Source: Lepas anatifera (Eukaryota; Arthropoda; Thecostraca; Lepadidae). Taken from it: a stretch of 64,000 nt of DNA. How positions within the stretch are numbered: the first letter of the stretch is position 1; the number at the start of each line of letters is the position of its first letter. Positions 20,266 through 31,205 of this stretch are shown here, piece after piece. Location of the stretch: the NCBI GenBank assembly GCA_034440635.1, contig JAOTON010002206.1, forward strand, positions 1-64,000, read 5' to 3'. The notes below the pieces were generated by a model. That model worked only from the letters and a program-made list of their open reading frames with translations, was not told the origin of the DNA and made no database searches. The translations under genes were made by a program, and so were the position numbers.

Positions 20266-20765
20266 GAGGGAAGGGGGTGACGCGTGGCCACGCGCGAGAC
20301 ACTGTTGTTCTTCAGCAAGAACCTCACGGTGCCGTATAAGATCTTGCACGGTATACCCAGTGCGTTTCTGCATGATGTTCTGATGGTATTTTGAAGGATT
20401 ATTGCGTGAAGTCGTGTTGGATCCTCGCTGAAATCTTCAGACATGGGTAGAATCCCGAGAGGCCCTTCCTGCAAATCAAAGCCACGACATAGGCCCTTGA
20501 GGGCCTCTCTATGATATCGGGAACCAGAAGCGATATAGAAAAAAATAAAACTGTACTATAAAAACATACCCTGGGACTGATCTAGCCGGTTGATTGGGGA
20601 GGGATGGGGTAAACCAAACTCGAAAAGCAAAAAACACATCACAGAGTTAAAACATGTGCTACAATATGACCTGACGGTAGAATTTGGGGTATTTATAAGG
20701 CGGAAAGAAATAGAAAAATGTCACGGGGTGAAAAATATGGGCTCAAGGTACTTTTTCCTATTCAA
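20266..20765. other. No feature recognised
   Basis: About 500 bp between the composite element and the interrupted TTAA element. It contains the 12-bp palindrome GCGTGGCCACGC near 20282, likely chance. Confidence 0.45.
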
Positions 20766-20972
20766 ACCGCGCCCCACCGGGGGTACGGCGCCACCTTCGC
20801 CCCACCGGGGGTCATCGATGACCGAAATATTCTATAACTCCGAAAGTATGGGCGTTAGCGCAAATCTGCAAAGTGCATTAGAAAGCTCGTGTGAATTCAG
20901 TAAGAAATTACTTAGCATGTTTTAGCGCTCAGGTCACTGGTTTGACCTCCAGAGGTCAAGTTAGGTCAAGAT
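20766..20972 (+). mobile_element. TTAA family 1, copy A', left part (split by hAT insertion)
   Basis: This matches the first ~200 bp of copy A: CGCCCCACCGGGGG twice, the 'GGGCGTTAGCGCAAATCTGC' block and the array AGGTCA-(6)-TGACCT-(4)-AGGTCA-(4)-AGGTCA. The left TTAA is degenerate (TCAA). The copy breaks at 20972 and resumes at 27088. Confidence 0.82.
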
Positions 20973-21371
20973 CAGGGGTGTAACTTTGTGAAAATCTTTA
21001 GGGGTGCTTTTTCCTAGCCAACCCATAACATTTTACTGGCATTGTTCGGGGATGAAAAACGTAAAAAGGGGTAAAAACTTTACACTTTTGTCCTTACACC
21101 TTTGTTCTGCGACATTAAAGTAAACACCCCTCCCACAAAATTCTCCCACACACTTTAGACGCGGGCAAAGGTGCTTTGCACAGAATGCCTTATAAAGAGC
21201 CCGTAACTAGCTAGCTAACACTTTTGTCGAAACATCTCTAATGACTTCTTTCTTGCTTTATTTGCACTCCACACTGTTCCCCTTGGATCAAAAAATAGTT
21301 TGGCCCCCTGGTTTTAGCGTTTGGGGGAGTATGGCCCAAATGCCATCCCCCTGGATCCGCCAGTGACTTAA

Positions 21372-22388
21372 CACGCTCATTGCTGGTGGGCGAAATTCGC
21401 CCCCCTCCTGGTTTTCCCGGAATAACGCAAAAACCAAGAAACGCAGAGCAACGAAACCTACAGTACCTTATTCCTGATCAATTCTACGCGTCTCACCAAA
21501 TTTTTGAGGGCAGGTCATGTCAGGTCAAGGAGCTATCCAAGGTCAAGCGACCCGACCTCAAAACCTAAAATTACGAGTTTGATACGGCGCCTAAGGAGCA
21601 TCAGCCAACCGATCAGTTTGAAACTCCCACAATATGATGAGGCTATTAGGGTCTACAAATCTGCTATCTCGGAATTTTGATATTGTTGACCGAAGGTGCG
21701 GTCAATTTTTTGGTCACCCCATTTTAAGTCAATGGAGAAAAATAGAAAGGGCTCGTTTTGGTAAAGCCGGGATAGATAAAGCTGAAAATACTCAAACGGT
21801 GTATTCTTACCACGATCTTGACCATAAAGCTGAGTTTTGGACCATCTGACCTCTCAAAGGTCATGTCAGGTCACAGGAGCATACAGTGATTGTTTTGGCA
21901 ATAACTTCTCACTGATTTGAGATAAAGCTCCCATTTTGGTTTTATTGTGCTTGTATTGTCACGAGGAGTCCATTGATATGTAATATGACCATACCAGGTC
22001 ACCCTGTGACCTTGACCTAACTAGGTGTTAGGTCATTTTCACAGTTTGACCTAGGAAGGTCATATTATACATCATTCGATTTACCACAATGAGAGGAAAC
22101 CAATGATGCATAAATATGTGCTCTAGCTCCACTGAGAGAAAAATCTAGAGGGGGGAAACGTACATTGCCCTGTTGTAAGCCTATGGGGCATTATTTGACC
22201 TATGCTGACCTCAATATTGACCTGAAATAAAAATACTTCGTATAATTTCTCTTCGTCTCGTGAAGAGCTTTCAAACGCCGTCCGTAATATTTCTTTAGCT
22301 TTCCTGGGAAATGAGATACGGAGGGAGGGGGCGAAATTCGCCCCCTCCAGCGGGGTGCGTCATGCCAGGGACCCCAGCGGGGTGCGTG
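21372..22388 (+). mobile_element. TTAA family 2, copy C2 (inside hAT)
   Basis: Same order as copy C1: left TTAA at 21368-21371, right flank degenerate (TCAA at 22389-22392). Conserved arrays include AAAGGTCATGTCAGGTCAC near 21857, TGACCT-agga-AGGTCA near 22046 and TGACCT-atgc-TGACCT near 22196. Differences from C1 are scattered substitutions, so it is a distinct old insertion. Confidence 0.8.
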
Positions 22389-22587
22389 TCAACATACTTT
22401 AAGAGATGCGCCCAAAAACCGTGTTAAAAAACTTTCCGGACTATGGGGGCAGTGCCCACCATTTTCCAGCCGTTCCCGTACCTTTTTTCAGCAACAAATC
22501 AAACGATAAGCCGAGTTACCTTCGGCCCCACCGAAATCGAAGGCCCTTTCCCACAAGTTCAAAATGATTCCTGCGCGGATGCTTTAA

Positions 22588-23604
22588 CACGCACCCCGAT
22601 GGGGGGCAAAATTCGCCCCTCCCCTCCTGGTTTTCCCCGGATAAAGCAAACACGAAGAGTCGCAGAGCAACGAGACTTGCAGTACCTTATCCCTGATCAA
22701 TTTTACGCCTCTGAATTTTCTAGGTCAAGTCGTGTCAGGTCAAGGAGCTATCCACGGTCAAGTGACCCGACCTCAAAACCTAGAATCACAAGTTTGAAGC
22801 GGCACATAAGGAACATCTGCCTATCGATCAGTTTGAAACTTTCACAATATGATGAGGTCATTAGGGTCTACAAATCTGCTGTCTCGGAATTTTGATATCA
22901 TTGACCTAAGATGGGGTAATTTTTTGGTCACCATATTATAAATCTATGGTGAAAAATTGAAAGGTCTCGTTTTCCGTAAATACTGGTTAGATAAAATTGA
23001 AAATTCTCAAACCGTGTATTTTTGCCACGATATTGACCTTAAAGGTTATTTTGAATATTTGACCTATCAAAGGTCATGTCAGGTCACAGGAGCAAACAGT
23101 GATTGTTTTGTCCATAACTTCTCACTGAATTGAGATAAAGCTCTCATTTTGCTTGCATTTTGCTTATATTGTCACAGGGAGTCGATTGATATGCAAAATG
23201 ACCATGCCAGGTCACCCTGTGACCCTGACCTAGCTCGATGTCAGGTCATTTTCACATTTTTGACCTAGCAAGGTCATATTATACGAGTGCATTATTCGAT
23301 TCACCACGATGAGAGGAATCCAATGTTGTGTAAATATTTGCTCTAACTCCACTGAATAAATATATAGAGGGGGAAACGTGCACTGCCCTGTTGTAAGCCT
23401 ATGGAATATTCTTTGACCTATGCTGACCTCAATATTGTCCTGACATAAGAATACTTCCTGTAATTTTTCTTCGCCACGTCAGGAGCTTTCGAACGCTGTG
23501 CGTAATTTTTCTTTAGCTTTCCTGGGAAATGAGATACGGAAGGAAGAGGGCGAAATACGCCCCCAGCGCGGTGCGTCATGCCAGGGAACCCAGCGGGGCG
23601 CGTG
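22588..23604 (+). mobile_element. TTAA family 2, copy C3 (inside hAT)
   Basis: Left TTAA at 22584-22587; right flank TTGA. The ends CACGCACCCCGATGGGG and CAGCGGGGCGCGTG match family 2. It carries the same arrays (AAAGGTCATGTCAGGTCAC near 23052, TGACCT-agca-AGGTCA near 23261). The ~195-bp gap between C2 and C3 shows they are independent insertions and not a tandem duplication. Confidence 0.8.
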
Positions 23605-23814
23605 TTGAGCTTCCTACTCATCAAAGGTCACAGCTCGAAAAGCTGCAAACGTGGTTAAGCCAGGAGTTTTTGGTGTCTTTTTAAACTAGCGCGCAGACAA
23701 ACGGCTACCTATTTAGTGTTATTTTTTGCATTTTACCACCATTTAAAGCTTATCTATGGTGTTACATTGTTCTTGGACCAACAAAGCTTTGAACACTTAT
23801 CTATCCCTCGCCCC

Positions 23815-24594
23815 GGGGTGGGGTGTTTGAATATCCTCATTCGGGTTTTTGGCGGCACGAAAAACGGCGGCGCCGCCAAAATGATTTTCTATATCGATGA
23901 CCTAAGGTAAAGTACGGATCAAGACCTCTCTATTGGAAATGCATGGGAAAAACAGAAATTGGGCTGTATTTGTGTAGATGCAGCTGAGAATACCTCCATC
24001 TTCTCCAAATCGCAGTATCCTGGGCCCCTTTTCAGGTTCATGTTGCAATTTAAGACCTGTGACCGCTGAGAGGTCATCTGTGCTACTTAAGCAGTTTTCA
24101 GAACTAGGTAAATAACTTTGCATGAAATGATGGTACAACTTTTATTTTGACACCATTGCGCTTGGATTGCTATTGCGAGTCGATTGATGTGCATATTGAC
24201 TAGGCTAGATAAAATGTGACTTTGACCTAACTTGAGGTCAGGTAATTTTTTGTGTTTTGACCTAGTATGATCATATTATGCATCATTCGATTCGCCGTGA
24301 TGAGAGGAAGCGAATGGTGCCTAGAAAATGGTTCTAAAACTCAACTCTTTGAGACGCTAGAGCCGAAAAACTCTACTCAAAATGCCACTTTCTTTGACCT
24401 GTCATGACCTCAATATTAACCTGAGCCAAACAATGACTGATATAGTTTCTTCATGAATTTCTATGAGCTATCCACCAGCCTTCGCGTCTTGCGCTATCCC
24501 GCGTAGGGGCCGAGTTCGATGGGGCAGGCGTTCAAACACCTCCCCCACGCACCCACCAGGGCTAAGGTGGCTCGGAGGCCCACCAGGGCGCGGG
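23815..24594. mobile_element. TTAA family 3 element E1 (inside hAT)
   Basis: Left end CCCTCGCCCCGGGGTGGGG, right end ACCAGGGCGCGGG followed by TTAA at 24595-24598; the left TTAA is mutated. The interior has fewer hexamers than families 1 and 2 but shares blocks with family 2 (for example 'TCATATTATGCATCATTCGATTCGCC'-like text near 24270), showing that the families are related. Confidence 0.6.
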
Positions 24595-25026
24595 TTAATA
24601 GCCAAACTAAGGTCGAAAACTGCGTTAAGCTAGAGCCATAATGTAGGCAAATCCTCTCGTTACGGCGAATCAAATTATGTATGGTATGGACATGTGTCAA
24701 AATCTAAGAATGACCTAACCAAAGGTCAGGCCAAGAGCATTACCTTGTCAGACATAATCGATATGCATACCAATCGACTCGTAATGACAAGCTAAGCGAA
24801 ATGGTACCAAAGTGAAATCTCTGTTATCATTTCCTGCCAAGTTGTCCAGCGAAGTTGTCCGGGTTTCCTGCGAACCCATGTCAGAAAGAGGCTTAAATAG
24901 TCCCAAATGACCTTACATAGATCATAGAACAAACATGTCAAGTTGGTCCTTTGGGGTGGCCCAATATACTTCTATTACGAGAACAGGAAGCTATTTTGAC
25001 CTTTGCCCTTCTGGAGGTATTTTACT

Positions 25027-25843
25027 CCCTCGCCCTACCGGGGGATCGATTCGACCCTTATCCGTTTGAAAACTAAGAAAGGTGGAAAGACGCGGTAAAG
25101 CGCAGCCTGTTGCCCGAGATCTGAACTCTCCGACAGTGTACAATTATGTTTACCCTAGGTTAACTAGTAACCTCGTGAGGTCAAAAATGGTGAAATTTTG
25201 AGACATTTAGAAAATCCCTTATGATTCGGGAATCAACAGACCTAGAACCAAGGTGTCAATGCATTTGTCGTAACCCAAGGAGTTCCACAATATGTGGCAT
25301 GACCTGGCAAGGTCACGCATGACCTTGGCCTTAGACCACCTAACATAACCTTAGGTCAAAGTCGAAGTGAGGTCGCATACCATCGAATCCTTGGGTGATG
25401 CTCGTAACTATGATACCAAATTAATTTCTACATCTTGTCCCGTCCATGAGTATAGCCAACAAGAGCTTCTAAAACGGTAACCTTTGCTGACCTTTGGGGA
25501 CCCCTGGTGCCTTCGTTATGGAATTGATCTCAAAATAGATGGCGTATTCCAAATTTCCTTTTCAGGAGCCTTCGAATCCTTTTTAGAAACCTGATCTGCC
25601 TCTTCTAGAAGCCGAGTAACGCCCGGTTTTTCAGATATATTTTAGTACCAAAATTGCCTTACATGGGCATAGAAATGGCGTCATAACTCGGTGACCCGAC
25701 ATGACATTTACTTAAAATTTGGTCAAGATGTGTCGAAGTAATTTTGTTATACAATTTCCACGCAGCATTGGGCTAAACGAAACTTTTTGTGTCATCACAA
25801 AAAATAACGAAGGGCGTCGAATCGGCCCCCCGAAGGACGACGG
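25027..25843. mobile_element. TTAA family 3 element E2 (inside hAT)
   Basis: Left end CCCTCGCCCTACCGGGGG; right end CCCCCCGAAGGACGACGG with TTAA at 25844-25847. It contains a run of TGACCT/AGGTCA sites around 25300-25370. A degenerate relative lies at 46960-47440, sharing the block 'GAATCCTTGGGTGATGCT' and the following ATGATACCAAAT. Confidence 0.6.
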
Positions 25844-25845
25844 TT

Positions 25846-26216
25846 AACCAATATGAGCCAAAATATAGCTATTTTACAGTTTTTACCCTGTATTTCCATT
25901 GAAGAGGTCGCCCGTAAATGAAACTAGGTGTATCACCGATTTCATAAAACCCGGAATATATGTTGCAGCACCCGGTAGGCCCATGATGGTTTTTAAGTGT
26001 CGGATTGCTAGGTTAAACGTGCCCCCGAAGGAGGAGGGTTAACCAATATGAGCCAAAATATAGCTATTTTACAGTTTTTACCATGTATTTCCATTGAAGA
26101 GGTCGCCCGTAAATGAGACTAGGCATATCACCTATTTTATAAACCCGGAATATATGTTGCAGCACCCGGTAGGCCCATAATGGTTTTTAAGTGTCAGATT
26201 GCTAGGTTAAACGTGT
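25846..26216. repeat. 195-bp tandem duplication
   Basis: Two units start at 25846 and 26041 with AACCAATATGAGCCAAAATA and run in parallel to the shared GATTGCTAGGTTAAACGTG at about 26216. Only a few substitutions separate them. The repeated unit includes a CCCCCGAAGGA.GA.GGTTAA element end, so duplication probably involved the TTAA terminus of E2. Confidence 0.85.
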
Positions 26217-27087
26217 TCTTACTTATAAATAACTTTACTTATTGCATAAATGCAATCCTAATATTTTAGATGAAGTCACTTTCCTTTGCCTGATGACTTA
26301 ACCTAACATGACCAAACTTGATTTTTTAAAGATGCGGAATTGATCAAGGAAGAGATATGAAAGGTACGGCGGCGCAGCGGCGCCGTTTATCCGCTATCCT
26401 TACAAAGCCTTATGGAGACCATCGATGCTCCTCTCGGACGGGCGAGGGTTAAGCACAAGCTACGTTTCCCAGATACTGGCCCTGATTTCCCTCCCTTTCT
26501 AAACAAGTTCCAATAGATCACAGCTACCACATGTTGCGTTTTGACCCTCTTTTGGTGCGTATTATCAGCTATGGACAGGTCTGATCTACATGCAGCCTAA
26601 ATAAGTTCAGAAATAAATTGCAGCATGCACTATGGCATTTTGGAAAAGAAGTCCAGCATTTTTTTCTGTATGGAAGACATGATCAAGGAAGCGACGAGTG
26701 CACTCGATGGTACTGATTCTGAGACAACGGCGACACGGCAATTAACATTTTGGAAAACGCGCTCTTTCGGCTTTGGTCGCAAATGGCAGCTACCTAATTT
26801 CCATAGTTACTCCTGCGGCTCACCGTCTAAATATGACCTCATGCGGTTATATGAAATCTTCAGATCACTTAAGTAATCTTCTAAACTCGACATTATCTTT
26901 AGATGAATAGTTACAAGAGAGCTCCGAATCTTTGATACTTATTATTTAATTGCTACATAATCCTGACATTATGTCCTATTAGAACATCGCATAATAGTTT
27001 TAGGGGTGCTTTTGGAAGTTTAGGGGTGCTTTCAAAAGTTTTAGGGGTGCTCGCGCACCCCTAAAAGTATACAAAGTTACACGCCTG
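26217..27087. other. Right part of hAT element, no gene
   Basis: Contains a TTAA-type end (GGGCGAGGG then TTAA at 26449-26452) whose left partner is uncertain, and the hAT subterminal repeats TTTAGGGGTGCT at about 27000-27050. The 83-codon frame at 26625-26876 has no recognised domain. Confidence 0.5.
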
Positions 27088-27896
27088 GTCAAGATCGGCT
27101 ATTTTCACTCAAATATGCAATGCCTAAGCAAACTGGGCATAACTCTTACGCCATTAGAGCTATTGAGATGTGGTAAAGTACATTGGATAGGAAAATGTCA
27201 GACCTTTTCCCGCTATGTGGAACGCAATGACCTCCCGCCAGCGGCTTGACCTCCAGAGTTCACCTCGTGACCTAAGATGACCTGAGGTCACGAAAGGTCA
27301 GAAAGTGACCTTGCCGTATATTAAACAAAAGCCAGTGACAAGACATACACGATGGTGTTTGATTCAGCGCTCTAGCTTATATGGGTCAAAAGTTATTGTC
27401 AAAATACTGTTTTTACCCTTGGTGACCTTTGATGACCTTGGAGAGGTCAAAGGGAAAATATGGCCCCTGGAATCCGTGAAAGTGTGTCCAAGAACGCTTT
27501 TCTGACAAAACCGAGCATTTTAATCGTTTTTGTGACTTTTAGATCATAAGACAGCTTTTCCCCATGCTTTGTCAATGGGAGAGGTCACCTCGTGACCTGA
27601 ACTCAGGTCACGAAATCGAAAAATCCCAGATATACACCCTGTAGACCCTAGAGGGGTCATGAAGTGTAGGAAGTTTCAAATCGATCGACCTCGAAATGTA
27701 GCTCTTACAGAGCTCTAAAGTTGAAGTGAGGTGACCTTGGTTGACCTCGCCTGGTGACCTGACCTTGGGTGACCTGGGGTAAAAAATTTCAGGGATGGTG
27801 GGAAAATGATGAAATGAGAGGTAGAGCGCTCAACCGCGCTGCTGCGCCTCTTCGTTTTTTCTGCTATCCCGTAAAAACTTTGGGGGGGCCATAGGG
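27088..27896 (+). mobile_element. TTAA family 1, copy A', right part
   Basis: It continues exactly where 20972 stopped (after the 8-bp duplication) and follows copy A to its right end: AGGTCACCTCGTGACCTGA at about 27583, 'GAGGTAGAGCGCTCAACCGCG' and GGGGGGGCCATAGGG. It then meets copy B, which lies in reverse orientation, at the TTAA of 27903-27906. Confidence 0.82.
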
Positions 27897-27906
27897 TTAG
27901 GGTTAA

Positions 27907-28929
27907 CCCTCGCCCCACCGGGGCCATCGATGCCCCCTAAGGTTTTTCCGGGATAGCAGAGAAACGACGAGACGCAGCGCCACGGTTGAGAGCTCTACCT
28001 CTCACTGCATCATTTTTCCATCATCCCTGAAATTTTTCACCCCGGGTCACCCAAGGTCAGGTCACCAAACGAGGTCAACCAAGGTCACCTCACTTCAACT
28101 TTAGAGCTCTGTAAGAGCTACATTTCAAAGTCGATCGATTTGAAACTTCCTAAACTTTATGACTCCGCCAGGGTCTATAAGGTGTATATCCGGGATTTTT
28201 TCGATTTCGTGCCCTGAGGTCAGGTCACGAGGTGACCTCTCCCATTGACAAAGCATGGGGAAAGGCTGTCTTATGATCTAAAAGTCACAAAAACGATTGC
28301 AAATGCTCAGCTTGATCAGAAAAGCGTTCTTGGACACCCTTTCATGGATTCCAGGGGCCATATTTTCCCCTTGACCTCTCCAAGGTCATCCAAGGTCACC
28401 AGGGTTAAAAAAACAGTATTTTGACAATAACTTTTGACCTAATTAAGCTAGAGCGCTGAAACAAACACCATCGTGTTTGTCTTGTCACTGGCTTTCATTT
28501 GATATACAACAAGGTCACTTTCTGACCTTTCGTGACCTTAGGTCATATTAGGTCAAGAGATGACCTCTGGAGGTCAAACTAATGGCGAGAGGTCTTTACG
28601 TTCCACATAGAGGAAAAATTACTGGCAATTTACTATCAAATTTACTTTACCAGACCTCAATAGCTCTAATGACATAAGAGTTATGCCCAGTTTGCTTAAT
28701 CATTGCCTATTTGAGTGAAAATAGCCGATCTTGACCTAATTTGACCTCTGGAGGTCAAACCATTGAACTGAGCACTAAGACATGCAAAGTAATTTCTTAC
28801 TGAATTCACGCGAGCTTTCTAGTGCACTTTGCAGATTTGCGCTAACTCCCACATTTTTGGAGTTAGAGGGGGGCCATCGATGGCCCCCGGTGGGGCGAAG
28901 GTGGCGCCGGACCCCCGGTGGGGCGCGGG
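27907..28929 (-). mobile_element. TTAA family 1, copy B (reverse orientation)
   Basis: A complete 1023-bp copy read on the minus strand, between TTAA at 27903-27906 and TTAA at 28930-28933, with both ends present (CCCTCGCCCCACCGGGGCC and CCCCGGTGGGGCGCGGG). Size and hexamer arrays match copy A. Together with 27088-27896 it forms a long inverted repeat. Confidence 0.85.
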
Positions 28930-29197
28930 TTAAGGCCCGATATTTACACTGAACCTAACTGGTTGTGTTTAAAGTTGAGAGTTGAAGCACCAAATAAATC
29001 TTACTTCTAAATTAATAAGGAGTCGGGGCAAAAAGGAGATTGACCGCTTTGGGGGAGGCAAAGACATAGTTTTGGCCACGAGCTTTTCTGTTTGGAGGAG
29101 GCAAATGCCATTTCCCCTCTTGATCCGCCACTGAAAATACCTACCGTTTTTACCCTGGAGCCGAGTTTGAGCAAAATGCGTTTACCTGTAACGTCAT

Positions 29198-29394
29198 AGT
29201 AAGGGGCGCCGCCACTGCATTTGGACAGGGGGGACGGATCTGGGCTGGCGCTGACCGGGGGAGGCGAATTTGTTTGAGCACATTCGATACCTGACAGCAA
29301 TAATGATGACGGACCAAAAATTTTGGAGGGACGTCCCCCTGGTTGGCCAACAGGGGGACGCGTCCCCCCCGTCCCCGTGCTTTCGGCACCCATG
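29198..29394 (-). repeat. Dispersed repeat R4, copy 2
   Basis: This is the reverse-complement counterpart of 6152-6341, from GGGTGCCGAAAGCACGGGGA to GCGGCGCCCCTTAC on the minus strand. It has the same CTGTTGGCCAACCAGGGGG core. Diverged by scattered changes. Confidence 0.65.
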
Positions 29395-30004
29395 GTCATA
29401 GTAGGTACAAGTGGGTCAAATATAGACGCATTTGGCAAACACCCTATAATACAGGGACTATGATATCTAGAAAAAAACAACTAACATCAATGTGTTTGTC
29501 TTGACCCAAGGAATACAATTATATGATATAATATGATATGATTATGTGAGGTTGAATTATCATGTTGACCTAGGTCAATGTCAAACAATGACCCTGGATA
29601 ATACTCATGCAAAAATTCATGGTTCATGCTCATTACCATGTAGTGGCGGATCTAGCCGGTAGATTTGGGGGTGAAGGGCAAGTCAAAGTGGTAAAAAAAT
29701 GCGATGAAACATTTTGCGATAACTTAACAAGTGCAATGAGGGGGGCCTCGGAGGCCCCCAACCTGTTTTTCCGAGGTGGCCGGAGAGCCGCTCGTAGCCG
29801 AAAGACAATATTGGGCCACATTTAACATCATTCAATAGGGCGTCGATTGGTGAAAAATTTAGAAAATCAGTCGAAAATGTTTTGACTTGTAGGCTTTCAA
29901 AGTCAGATCTGCATTTTGGGATCGCCGTAATCGCGCGTTTGGGCCAGTTTACTTGCATTGGGGACCGAGTGGTGAAGCCATAACACCATATAACCGGGTT
30001 GATG

Positions 30005-30150
30005 TCCCAAGGCCACATCAAATAAAGGTCAAGCTCAAGGTCAAAGGTAGCATGTCAAGGTCATAAAAGCACTTTCAAGGTCACTGACCTCAGTGCTTCC
30101 GGTCAAATGGCGTTACCCAGTCTGACGTATATTATGCTATGACATCATAG
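30005..30150 (-). repeat. Dispersed repeat R5, copy 1, with three TCAAGGTCA sites
   Basis: TCAAGGTCA occurs at 30035-30043, 30055-30063 and 30075-30083, exactly 20 bp apart. The segment ends with a TGACGTATATTATGCTATGACATCATAG-like dyad near 30123-30150. Read on the minus strand it aligns with 35088-35215 and, at one end, with 44338-44400. Confidence 0.7.
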
Positions 30151-30213
30151 TTAAGGTAGTTAACTCAATACAAGAGTCAAGGTTAATGGTCATTGGGAAA
30201 GGTCAATCCTCAT

Positions 30214-30404
30214 CACTGGCGGATCCAGGGGGGCCCAGGGGGCCATGGCCCCCCAAAGCCCGAAATAGTATCTTTTGGCTCCCCCAAAACGACCGACTTT
30301 TGGCCGTTTTTTTAAATCCTATGCTTTTTGCGATTTTTTTCTCGATTTGGCCCCCAAAACGATGTTTTGGCCCCCTCCAAAACTTTTTCCTGGATCCGCC
30401 AATG
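30214..30404. mobile_element. 191-bp hAT-like MITE with exact 8-bp target duplication
   Basis: The ends CACTGGCGGATCCAGG and CCTGGATCCGCCAATG are inverted repeats with one mismatch. ATCCTCAT flanks the element on both sides (30206-30213, 30405-30412). Size, lack of coding sequence and 8-bp duplication mark a hAT-type MITE. Its ends are unlike the CAGGGGTGTAAC ends of the large element at 20973, so it belongs to a different family. Confidence 0.9.
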
Positions 30405-30710
30405 ATCCTCATTTGCCGCCAAACAGTTGTTATAGTACTAGTCATATTGTACATTATAAGTAGTATACCATATTGTGACCTAATAGGTCAATAACCTTGA
30501 ATGGCTTTGAACCAGAAAACTGGAGGGAAGGTTCTTTTCGACCTTTCCTCTATGATCCTGGTCCGCCTTTAGATTATTCCCGCCTTTTTCCCGCATAATC
30601 ACGGCATTTTCCACTCGGTCCCCAGCATGGCCAATACTTGACCTTTATGGCCTGATTTGACCTTGAAGATATTCGCTTTGGTCAATAAAAAATAGTCATA
30701 ATTTATTCCA

Positions 30711-30854
30711 CCACAGCCCCCACCCACCTCTCAAACGGCGTTTTTCTACGTCGCTTAGTTTCCGAGAACTAAGAGGGCCTGGTAGGCCCCTCTAAGATCA
30801 CGGAAACTAGGAAGCGTGGAAAAATGCTGGTTTGTGGGTGAGTGGCGGCTGTAG
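30711..30854. repeat. 144-bp imperfect foldback (hairpin) repeat
   Basis: Two arms of about 71 bp mirror each other around GGGCCT-GGT-AGGCCC (30775-30789). The left begins CCACAGCCCCCACCCACC; the right ends GTGAGTGGCGGCTGTAG. Shared blocks include TAGTTTCCG/CGGAAACTA and CTAAGAGGGCC/GGCCCCTCTAAGA. No terminator-like U tract. Confidence 0.8.
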
Positions 30855-31205
30855 TGATTTACATCTTAGTCAATTACGGATGAGTACCACGAGGTAAAAA
30901 AAAACATTCACTCAGTTACTTTCGAAATATGTAGGGACATGTGTACCAAGTGCTCACCTATCCAATCGGGACCCACCATCTCCACTTGTCGTTATTTCCT
31001 GCCCTGCTGGAATCGGTGGCAGAGCGGACGCGGCCTCACGACTCGGGCATCCATAAACCCACGTCGTGCCGCTTGGCACCGCAGTTGTAGCTACGACGCG
31101 CAGGAGTGAGGATGGCGCCGCGGACCCGGGAGGCGCTGATAAGCTGGCGCGCGCGAGACTGCTCCAATTCAGCGCCGCTGGCCCACGTGCGTCTCTGCCT
31201 TCCAG

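Larger units (their letters stand above)
20973..27087. mobile_element. hAT element, 6.1 kb, with 8-bp target duplication and nested inserts
   Basis: The left end CAGGGGTGTAACTTTGT and the right end ACAAAGTTACACGCCTG are inverted repeats with one mismatch. The flanks are an exact 8-bp duplication, GTCAAGAT (20965-20972 and 27088-27095). Removing it and one duplication copy restores a continuous family-1 TTAA element. CAGGG-type ends with an 8-bp duplication define hAT transposons. TAGGGGTGC(T/G) motifs recur inside both ends as subterminal repeats. No hAT transposase or BED/dimerisation domain is seen, so it is non-autonomous. Much of its length is later insertions: C2, C3, E1, E2 and a further TTAA-type end at 26448. 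Confidence 0.88.

Noticed and set aside
27893..27906. Telomere-like repeat (GGGTTAGGGTTAA)
   Set aside because: Only two units, produced by the junction of two TTAA element ends.
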